Positions 1 to 5,449 of a stretch of DNA of 5,449 nt are shown in pieces. The notes under the pieces were generated by a model. The model was not told the DNA's origin, did no database searches, and was given only the letters and a program-made list of their open reading frames with translations. Where the stretch lies: assembly GCA_009781565.1 (NCBI GenBank), contig WQXV01000081.1, positions 1 through 5,449 on the forward strand, written 5' to 3'. The position numbers and the translations under genes are program-made. Numbering within the stretch: position 1 is the stretch's first letter; every line of letters begins with the position of its first letter. The stretch is from Actinomycetes bacterium. GTDB taxonomy: Bacteria > Actinomycetota > Coriobacteriia > WRKU01.

Positions 1-129
1 CGGGATCGCGCCTTCTGGCAGATCGGCGATGGGGTGTCCATCGTTTGCCATGCCGGCGTCACCAAGGTCATCGAGCAAGAACTTATGGATGGAAAGGGTT
101 CCTTGGGCATTGGGGTCAAGGATGATGTC
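1..129 (-). other. Mature N-terminus of a second pilin of SpaA type (residues 1774-1816, partial)
   Basis: The sequence after the predicted cleavage site, with LDPNAQGTLSIHKF, then ANDGHPIADLPEGAIP, matches the N-terminal pattern of sortase-assembled shaft pilins: a G-[ST]-[LI]-x-I-H-K-[FY] strand followed by a loop with N-D-G and a Pro-rich approach to the first domain. Lys 1789 is a candidate isopeptide lysine. Such a subunit normally follows a tip subunit gene in pilus operons. The rest lies beyond the left edge. Confidence 0.75.
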
Positions 130-186
130 AGCTCCTGCCAGTGGTAGACCGGCCAAGACCAGCGAGCAACTAAGCACGAGCAGCAT
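1..186 (-). CDS. Possible separately initiated second pilin gene, starting at an internal ATG (alternative reading, partial)
   Basis: If the second pilin is translated independently, the only in-frame ATG after FPATGG and before the mature pilin is at 186..184 (MLLVLSCS). This start is weak: it leaves the signal peptide without a basic n-region, and I see no purine-rich ribosome binding site at the usual distance. A TGA in the +1 frame (188..186) overlaps it as TGATG, the arrangement of translationally coupled genes, but the upstream protein is not in that frame. No GTG or TTG start is visible in frame between the sorting motif and this ATG. The uninterrupted reading is favoured. Confidence 0.25.
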   Translation of the reverse strand, partial: MLLVLSCSLVLAGLPLAGADIILDPNAQGTLSIHKFLLDDLGDAGMANDGHPIADLPEGAIP

Positions 187-3100
187 CAGCAGAGCGCTCG
201 ATTGCTTGCGTGCAAGAGCTGAGAAGATGCGCGACAGACCGAACAGGATCGCTGCAGCAATGATGAACGCGACGATACCCTTGCCACCGGTAGCGGGAAA
301 GTCGAACTTGCGCATGGCTTCTTCGGTCTCATTATCGATGCGCAGGAATACATCTCCCTCACTGGTGAAGGTCTCATAGATCTCATTCTCGCCATCATCG
401 ATGATGTCATCGGTATTGTGCGGGCGCTCACTGATCGCTGGATCTCCCAAAATGACGATCTTCCAATATCCCTCAGGAAGCAGATAGCCGACAGGAGACT
501 CCACCTCGCGCAGGTAATAGGTACCGGGAGCCAGACCCTCCATCTCGAGACGTCCATCACCATCGGTGGTAAAGACTCTCTCGACACCTTCATCCCAAAA
601 GACCGCATCTCCATAGGGATAGTAGAGTTTGAATGACGCGTCGGGTAAGAGCTCATCGGTATCGAGTACATATTTGGTGAGCACGATGCGGTGGGTCTCA
701 GGATAGTTCTCGAAACTGAGCCACTTGATGCCACCTGAGGCGATGAGGCGCTCAGCCTCACCTTGCGGCCTCCAGGTATAGATCGTGGTGTTGAGCTTGT
801 ACTCAGCAGGGGCAGTTATCTCTTGGAAGGTATAGGTGTTATCATCACTAAACAGGAATCCTGCATCTGCCGGGGCGAACTGCAGCATTCCATCACTGTC
901 CGAGGTCAATGTGTAGGTTCCTAACAGATCGCTCGGATCTACCGAGGAGCCAGCATATTCTTTCATCTCAAAGACTGCGTCGGCTAATCCGACTACCACG
1001 GTCACCGTACCATTATTGTTCGTGATCGTATGCACGGGTAGTGACAGATCGTTTTGGAGATGATCAAGGGCTAGTGCCATCGCCTCGACCTGTGAAGGGA
1101 TCAAAAGGTTGTAGGTCTGCACGAACAGGCCCTTGAGCAGATTGATGTCTAACTCGGTATTGACAAAGTCAACGATGCGGATCGTCTCGGTAAAGCGTGC
1201 GATGAAAAACGGCGTCATCTGCGGTTGCTTGATGTAACCTCCTGGAGCCTTTATCTCGACGACGCGATAGGCGCCATAAGGGATATCGGTGCGCTGCGCA
1301 TATCCGTTCGAGTCACTGGTCAGCTCGTCATAGAAGACCCACTCGCCGCCTTCGGTCCCCTCGACCCATCTCTCGATGGTAAAGACCGCACCAGGAAGTC
1401 CTTTACTCTCATCATTAGCATCGAACTTGGAAACGACGAGCTTACCGAGTTTTTCCTCGCGCTCATTGACGACCACGATCGTGTTGTTCCAATACGGCTC
1501 ATCACTCTCATCATTGACTTGACCGAGCTCATCGACGACAAAGTAGTAGGGGGTGTCGACCGTGATGAAGTCAGGTGGCGCTGCAACCTCGCGGATGCCA
1601 TAGCGCTGATTGACCTCGAGGTTGGCAAAGGTCACCCAACCCAACTCAGAGCCTGAGGTTGCGGTGGTTTGGGTTTGTACAGCAGTCTCGGTCCCATCAG
1701 GATTGACCTTGAAAAGCTCGAGCGCTACATTGCCAAGACCTATACCACTGGTCGGGCGCAGATCGGTGATCATCGAGGCTTCATCGACCCCGATCTTTCT
1801 TACCCGCACACTGGCGATGTTGTTGGCGATATCGATCTGGATGTCATCGCCTGCGCCACTGAGTTGCACCCGACCGGCTGCTCCGGCAGGAAGCGGAGAT
1901 TGGAGCGTGACCGTTCCATTGCGGTTAAGCGTCACCGTAAAGGGAGCGACCACAGTCAGTCTGCCGGGTGCGGCAATCTCGGTCACGGTGTAGACGCCGC
2001 TCTGAGCTGCCACGGGCAGATTGTTGAAACGTATGATGCCATCAGCATCGGTATAAGCGGTATAGGTCGTATTGGGAGCTACATTTTGCCGCACGGTAAA
2101 GCCGATACCCTCGAGCGAATCACCATCAAAGACACCTGTGCCGCTCCCATCGGTCTTATGTATCTTGATAGAACCGTAGTAGGGCAGCAACGTATTGAGA
2201 ATGGGCGTACCGGCAGGAATACCGATTGGTTGTCCGGTAATAGCGGTGTTCGAGTACTTGTTACTGACATACGGGACGTTATGATTGGACGGGTTCGGGT
2301 TCACAAAATCAGCGTAGTACACCGGATAGCGCGTGGTGTCGGGCTCGTATCCTGGTGGCGGGGTGATCTCTTGAATGTAGTAATTACCGCGCTCGATACC
2401 AGTAAAGACGATCCATCCACCTCCTGTCAGATTCGCACCAAATCCTGGGGTCGCAGTCGCTGCCGTGGTCTGGATCTGGACCAGCTGCCCCGATGGGCTT
2501 CCATCGACCAGATAGAGCCCGAAGACTGCTCCGTTAAGCCACGTAGTAGTGGCGCTATCACGCTTACGTAGACGGATCTCGGCAGGTTTATCGGGAATCT
2601 CATTATAGACACGCGGAGCTTCGATATAGCTGGTCTGTACGTTGTCTTTGCGCACGAATGAGTTGTAGGCGCGCAGATTGACATTGGTCAGATCGTTGTT
2701 GGCGACCATGTCGATACGTATCTCGACCTCGTCACCGGGAAACACCTCGATGCTGCCCAGATCGACACGAATTCCTTTGACTGCACTGGCATCACTATAG
2801 CTCGAACTCCAATGCAGCGGGTTATCCAGATAAGCAGAGACCTGCGTATTATCAAACGTCCAATAGTTGTCAGGAAGCGGGTCGAGCAGATACTGGAGGG
2901 TATAGCCTCCCATCAACTCGACCCCATTAAGATAGACCTTGATCGCACCACTACCGTCAATGGTATTCTCGAACTGCGAGAAACGATGCTGGTCGGTGCG
3001 CGCGATACCTACATCTCCAATGTAGGGAAAGACATCGACGACAACGACATTGGTGCGGGGATCCACCACATCGGTATTATTGCGAAGCCGCAGACGGTAC

Positions 3101-5449
3101 TGGAACTTTTCACCTGCAGGAGTTTTGATACCGGTTCTTGACCAGAAGTCATAGCTTGAGGTGCTCGGATTATATTTTCTGATCTCCTTTTGCATCGAAA
3201 AGATCTTCGTTGCTACGATATCGAGCGGAGCATAATCCCAGAGCACTTCATCTTCGAAGGGATTATCATCGTAGTCAAGATAAGGATTGCTCACGGTTGT
3301 GCGACCTGCATAGACAAACTCATCTTCATCAAAATCAAGATAGACATGATTGAGTAGTCTCTGCTCATGGAAAGCAAGCTCAGAGATCGAACCGCGCAGT
3401 GTTCCGATATTGGCATTCATCGAGTAACGTGCAAGCAGGAAGGGCGAGAGCGTGTCAGCTTCGATCTTGAGCACATCATGCCACCCATCGGCATCCTGGA
3501 ACGCTTCGGGGATGATCGACCAACGAAGTCCGGTCGAATAGAGACGAAGCGCATTTGATGGGGTGAAAGGATTGGTGCCATCAACGATAAAATCTCGAGG
3601 GATCACATCGTAGATGACCACGTTTTCGACCACCACACTATCTTGGGGAATGCTTTGTGAGGAGCTCACCAGCGAGCCGGCATTGTACAAATTGAGCGTC
3701 AGGTCATAGGAAACTGCATCACCTGCCAAATAAATCCGACTTGGGCTGTAACCAACGATACGTTTAGATATGCCCAGACCTGCATCAAAGGGTAAAAACC
3801 TGGTCACATCGGTATCGCTTCCAGAGATGGTGGCAACAGGAATACCGTTCTCATCGATGCGATCAACGGTGAAATGACCGGTGTTGGGAAAGAGCAGACC
3901 CACATCTCGAGGCGCGGTTGGATCTGCGCTGAAGTCTGAGATAGTGATAGTGGGATCACGCAGCTCGGTAATGATAAATGCTTGTGCAGATTTTCCAGAA
4001 CGAATAACGAGTGGTGAGTCAAGTATCTCAATACGGTCGATATCATCTCTTATAGAGAGAGGAAAGATCACCTCGCCGCGTTGATTATACGCATCATAGA
4101 TGATATTCCTACTCGCATCATAGGCGACTACGCGTGCAGGACCGAAGTCGGCCACATCAACTCCCACGTAGCGCATGCGAATATCAAGCAGGTCATCAGC
4201 AAGCTTGATGTTTCCAAGGGAGTGCCCCTCGGGCAAAAGCGCTGCTTGGGTCGTTCCGCTGATCTCATCGATTACCTCATGGTATCCTGAGACCGTAAGC
4301 CGCCAGCGGAAGGAAAGAGCTTTCTCTTCAGGATAATCATAGAACCGAGGCCGCAGGGCAGTCTTGTCAAACATTCCCTTGGGGCGTGGCTCAGCAGATC
4401 CAATCAAGCTAATGATAGAGTCTCTGCCCGTAAACTCACTTTCCGTGGATGCCATGTTATAGGGAGTGGCAACAAAACTCGCTGTGTTTTGAATTGATTG
4501 ATTCGATACAATATCAGGAAAATCTAATATGAGTTGGGGAAGACTTGCCGACATCGAATTGTTGACCGGTTGGGTATAGCTGACCACACCTGGTCCCATG
4601 AGTGTCCAGCCGGGATTTTTGGTAGGATCAAAGACTGCCGTTGCCGTTGAGATATTCCCCTGCTCATCGATCATTTCATATTCGGGTAAGTAGTCGGTAA
4701 GGATCACCTGCTCAAGATTGCGCTCAACATTAGCGAGCCGATAGGTATAGGTGATGCTTTTCAGATCGTCGGATATGAAAGAACCATCGGGATTGGTAGG
4801 ACCAAAGTTGATGTAGTGGTAGTTAAGGCTCGACCCATTGGCATACTTGATAAGAGACGGCCGATAATAGGTTCCATAGAGACTCACCTCGTTGGCAACA
4901 GCAACTGGTGTGTAGCCATCGGGAGCATCCGTATCGGGAATGATCACCTGCGCGTAGAGGGGAACCCCAACACCTTCCTCGGTCGGTCCAAACTTCAAGT
5001 TCCAAATAATAGTCGCTTCGATATCATCACCGACCGCGAAGCCATTATGTAAGTTCAGTACAAGCTTGCCATCTTGACTGTTGTCGACGGTGTAGTACGT
5101 ATTAGCAATCGATACTCTGATCGAGTTTCTATCCACTCGGGCTGGATCATAATAAATCTCGATCTTGCTACCCGGTGGTAGATCATAACCATCCCCACTC
5201 ACGTCACTGTTCGAGAGACTGATCGTGCTTAGCAGATCGGTCCCGATCCGACCGCTGGGACGCGGTGTCGTCTGTTTCAAGACGACTCCTGCATGTTTGG
5301 TGAGTTCTGCAGGTGATAGTGGTACATAGTAGAAATAGACATCGTGAACTGGTATGGTACCGACCACGATCGGAGTTAGATCGTTGACGAGCTCAGGGCT
5401 GGTGCTTACCAATGTGTAGCCATAGACCGAAGAGGCAGCGACCGGGTAA
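1..5449 (-). CDS. Giant sortase-anchored surface protein / pilus tip-like adhesin with Cna-B repeats, joined in frame to a second pilin (partial at both ends)
   Basis: One frame is open across the whole window (1816 codons, first full codon at 5448), so start, signal peptide and stop lie outside. Domain order is MucBP-like end, beta-rich region, four DUF11-like modules, six Cna-B/SpaA domains with E-boxes, then FPATGG with a hydrophobic segment and basic residues. Such proteins are exported, cleaved by sortase between Thr and Gly, and attached to peptidoglycan or to a pilus. I see no YPKN-type pilin motif before the sorting signal, which fits a tip or minor subunit better than a shaft subunit. 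There is no cysteine before the sorting signal; stability is inferred to come from Lys-Asn isopeptide bonds. More than 1700 residues precede the anchor, which is large for a tip pilin. The frame does not stop after the anchor but continues into a signal peptide-like segment and a second pilin N-terminus. Surface protein identity is very secure, tip role is inferred, and ligand is unknown. Confidence 0.93.
130..210 (-). other. Internal signal peptide-like segment directly after the sorting signal (residues 1747-1773)
   Basis: The basic cluster RKQ is followed by a Leu/Val/Ala-rich core of about 20 residues (from SSALLMLL to LVLAGLPLAGA) and an A-G-A end before Asp 1774, a good signal peptidase I site. 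As part of a continuous chain it would be a second membrane segment running outward, opposite to that of the sorting signal. The one cysteine of the window, Cys 1761, lies inside the core and is not in a convincing lipobox. Confidence 0.75.
205..300 (-). other. Cell-wall sorting signal FPATGG with hydrophobic segment and basic residues (residues 1717-1748)
   Basis: FPATGG is followed by KG, a hydrophobic segment IVAFIIAAAILFGL, an Arg at 1740 and the basic pair at 1747-1748. This is the three-part signal recognised by sortases, which cut between Thr and Gly and link the Thr to the wall or to another pilin. Phe replaces the usual Leu at the first position, a variation known among pilin substrates. 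A stop codon is normally found directly after the basic residues; here there is none. Confidence 0.95.
313..693 (-). other. Cna-B/SpaA domain 6, membrane-proximal (residues about 1586-1712)
   Basis: The domain begins HRIVLTKYVLD (Lys 1592), followed by LLPDASFKLY, TTDGDGRLEMEGL and the E-box YYLREVESPVGY (Glu 1648). An Asp/Glu-rich loop (about 1678-1691) precedes the closing strand VFLRIDNETEE with Asn 1706. It ends 10 residues before FPATGG, the normal location for the last Cna-B domain in SpaA-type pilins. Confidence 0.87.
694..1149 (-). other. Cna-B/SpaA domain 5 with unusual N-terminal part (residues about 1434-1585)
   Basis: The C-terminal part is regular: LADAVFEMKEY, SDSDGMLQF, the E-box YTFQEITAPAEY (Glu 1543) and the closing strand LSFENYPE (Asn 1581). 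The opening is not. The strand immediately before LADAVFEM is GTVTVVVG and carries no lysine. The nearest upstream lysine in a strand-like setting is Lys 1439 in DINLLKGLF, separated from LADAVFEM by nearly 50 residues, including a Leu/Ala-rich stretch likely to be helical. Either the domain has an insertion between its first two strands or it has lost its bond-forming lysine. Confidence 0.68.
1150..1446 (-). other. Cna-B/SpaA domain 4 (residues about 1335-1433)
   Basis: This is the most canonical and compact of the six: GKLVVSKFDAND (Lys 1341), KGLPGAVFTIE, SDSNGYAQ, the E-box YRVVEIKAPGGY (Glu 1398), and the closing strand IRIVDFVNTEL (Asn 1430). Length and motif spacing agree with a standard SpaA-type domain. 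Confidence 0.9.
1453..1812 (-). other. Cna-B/SpaA domain 3 (residues about 1213-1332)
   Basis: The domain follows domain 2 with no linker. It begins SVRVRKIGVD (Lys 1218), has GLGNVALELFK after a somewhat long loop, then LGWVTFANL and the E-box YGIREVAAPPDF with Glu 1287. It closes with NTIVVVNERE, giving Asn 1328. The complete Lys-Glu-Asn set supports an intramolecular isopeptide bond by family knowledge. Confidence 0.87.
1813..2175 (-). other. Cna-B/SpaA domain 2 (residues about 1092-1212)
   Basis: The opening strand GSIKIHKTDGSG supplies Lys 1098, followed by LEGIGFTV and TDADGIIRFNNLP. The E-box is YTVTEIAAPG with Glu 1157. The closing strand IQIDIANNIA offers Asn 1209 or 1210 as the bond partner. 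All three elements of the isopeptide triad are present, making this one of the most typical domains in the protein. Confidence 0.87.
2239..2592 (-). other. Cna-B/SpaA domain 1 (residues about 953-1070)
   Basis: The domain starts with EIRLRKRDS, giving Lys 962 as the likely bond-forming lysine, then LNGAVFGLY, the usual [LP]-x-G-A-x-F strand. The E-box is YYIQEITPPPGYE with Glu 1027 as catalytic acid. The closing Asn is unclear; Asn 1057 or Asn 1063 are candidates. Cna-B domains form stalks in wall-anchored adhesins and pilins and often form an internal Lys-Asn isopeptide bond. Whether this one does is inference. Confidence 0.8.
2593..3228 (-). other. DUF11-like module 4 (residues about 741-952)
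   Basis: This module has SMQKEI (Lys 754), then PAGEKFQYRLRLRNNTD and NVVVVDVFPYIGD. The order P-x-G-x-x-F-x-Y-x-L-x-L-x-N followed by N-V-V-V-x-D-x-[hydrophobic]-P is the DUF11/isopeptide D2-like pattern. A second half contains VFPGDEVEIRIDMVA and closes with NLRAYNSFVRKDN, similar to the NTASF closing strand of module 1. It directly precedes the first Cna-B domain and so is the junction between the adhesive head and the Cna-B stalk. Confidence 0.6.
3229..3780 (-). other. DUF11-like module 3 (residues about 557-740)
   Basis: The module begins GLGISKRIVGYSPSRI (Lys 562), then LAGDAVSYDLTLNLYNAG, then VVVENVVIYDVIPRDF. The A-G-D-x-V-x-Y-x-L-x-L strand followed by Asn and N-V-V-I-Y-D-V-I-P is the clearest DUF11 signature in the window. 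It ends in an acidic stretch (residues 703-734) holding two similar YLD[FY]D units, described separately. The role is inferred to be a stalk or adhesive module exposed on the cell surface. Confidence 0.6.
3241..3348 (-). repeat. Acidic double motif YLD[FY]D in module 3
   Basis: Residues 702-711 (VYLDFDEDEF) and 722-731 (PYLDYDDNPF) are two imperfect copies spaced 20 residues apart, rich in Asp and Glu. The motif could bind calcium or be a structural duplication. It is not a canonical EF-hand, and no function can be assigned from sequence alone. Confidence 0.4.
3781..4377 (-). other. DUF11-like module 2, extended (residues about 358-556)
   Basis: This unit starts with GMFDKTALRP (Lys 362) and has the strand LSFRWRLTV (378-386), matching the opening of the other modules in this half of the protein. 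It is longer than module 1 and lacks a clear D-x-[LI]-P strand, containing instead strands such as ADDLLDIRMRYVGVDV and GEVIFPLSI and a later SAQAFIITEL. It may be two beta domains, the second beginning near residue 480. Family assignment is weak; extracellular beta structure is likely. Confidence 0.4.
4441..4881 (-). other. DUF11-like module 1 (residues about 190-336)
   Basis: The module opens with PSLIK (Lys 201), then has the strand SITYTYRL (231-238) followed by NLEQVILTDYLPE (244-256), and closes with NTASFVATPYN. The order of a Y-x-[hydrophobic] strand, then Asn, then V-x-h-x-D-x-[LI]-P is the hallmark of DUF11-like and related surface-protein beta modules, which act as stalk spacers or adhesive units. 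The same register recurs in three more modules downstream. The sequence is divergent from typical DUF11, so the assignment is by pattern only. Confidence 0.5.
4882..5316 (-). other. Beta-rich extracellular region of unknown family (residues about 45-189)
   Basis: This stretch alternates hydrophobic and polar residues in short strands, for example KIEIYYDPARV, SIRVSIAN, KLVLNLHNG and IEATIIWNLKFG, separated by Gly, Asn, Asp and Pro turns. That pattern suits an Ig-like or adhesin beta-sandwich. It ends with ANEVSLYGTYY, which resembles the N-x-hydrophobic closing strand of wall-protein modules. I do not recognise a specific family and assign no function beyond being part of the exposed portion of the protein. 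Confidence 0.45.
5317..5448 (-). other. MucBP-like domain end (residues about 1-44)
   Basis: The first visible residues contain GYTLVSTSPELVND followed about 12 residues later by DVYFYYVPL. A GYTL strand followed by a hydrophobic-aromatic V-x-F-Y-Y strand resembles the end of MucBP-type beta modules that occur as stalk or ligand-binding repeats in Gram-positive surface proteins. Only one copy is visible and it is cut by the window edge, so more repeats may lie upstream. The family call rests on a short resemblance and is tentative. Confidence 0.35.

Noticed and set aside
160..186. A lipobox at Cys 1761, which would make the second protein a lipoprotein.
   Set aside because: The preceding residues V-L-S are a poor lipobox match, the cysteine lies in the middle of a hydrophobic core, and a better signal peptidase I site (AGA before Asp) follows with a pilin N-terminus.
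29..761. Open frames on both strands over the anchor region, including a 191-codon minus-strand frame ending at 186.
   Set aside because: They are out-of-frame shadows. The main frame here carries an E-box, FPATGG and hydrophobic segments, while these are Ser/Arg-rich without domain signals.
1225..1656. Plus-strand frame of 143 codons and the minus-strand frame at 1320..1628.
   Set aside because: Both overlap Cna-B domains 3 and 4 in other frames and show no domain or start-site support.
1669..2571. A 300-codon open frame on the plus strand.
   Set aside because: It lies wholly antisense to well-supported Cna-B domains 1 to 3. Its translation shows no recognisable domain, and frequent GAT and ATC codons, which are reverse complements of each other, keep the antisense frame open.
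1..5448. Stop codon reassignment as the reason the frame stays open.
   Set aside because: The frame contains no TGA, TAG or TAA at all, and tryptophan is encoded by TGG, so there is nothing to reassign.
1..5449. Promoters, terminators, RNA genes, insertion sequences or CRISPR repeats.
   Set aside because: No intergenic space exists, and I saw no exact DNA repeats, terminal inverted repeats or hairpin-plus-T runs that the coding sequence does not explain.

Overview
The whole window is the inside of one protein-coding gene on the minus strand. Read from the right edge to the left edge, the frame whose codons begin at 5448 has no stop codon for 1816 codons, and it is open at both ends. Neither the true start nor the true stop is present. 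I found no RNA gene, promoter, terminator, mobile element or CRISPR array, and no intergenic space. All other long frames, including a 300-codon one on the plus strand, are shadows of this gene. Residue numbers below count from the first complete codon at the right edge (residue 1 = 5448..5446).

The protein is a very large, secreted, sortase-anchored surface protein of a Gram-positive bacterium, most like a pilus tip adhesin. In order it has: a short MucBP-like end (about residues 1-44), a beta-rich region of unknown family (45-189), four divergent DUF11-like modules (about 190-952), six Cna-B/SpaA-type domains (about 953-1712), and the cell-wall sorting signal FPATGG (1717-1722) with a hydrophobic segment and basic residues. 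Most Cna-B domains show the Lys, E-box Glu and Asn expected for a self-forming isopeptide bond. There is no cysteine in the whole extracellular part.

The unusual point is what follows. The frame does not stop after the sorting signal. It continues, still open, through a second hydrophobic stretch that looks like a signal peptide (ending AGA, then D) and into the mature N-terminus of a second pilin (GTLSIHKF). The tip-type protein and the next pilin are thus joined in one frame with no stop, gap or separate ribosome binding site. The single basic cluster RKQ appears to serve both as the sorting-signal tail and as the signal-peptide n-region. This could be a natural pilin polyprotein cut by sortase and signal peptidase, a gene fusion, or a sequence error at the junction.

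The host is a sortase-bearing Gram-positive of intermediate base composition. The style of the second pilin's N-terminus recalls Actinomycetota, possibly Coriobacteriia, but a Bacillota host cannot be excluded. A class C sortase gene and the rest of the second pilin would be expected beyond the left edge, but they are not in view.
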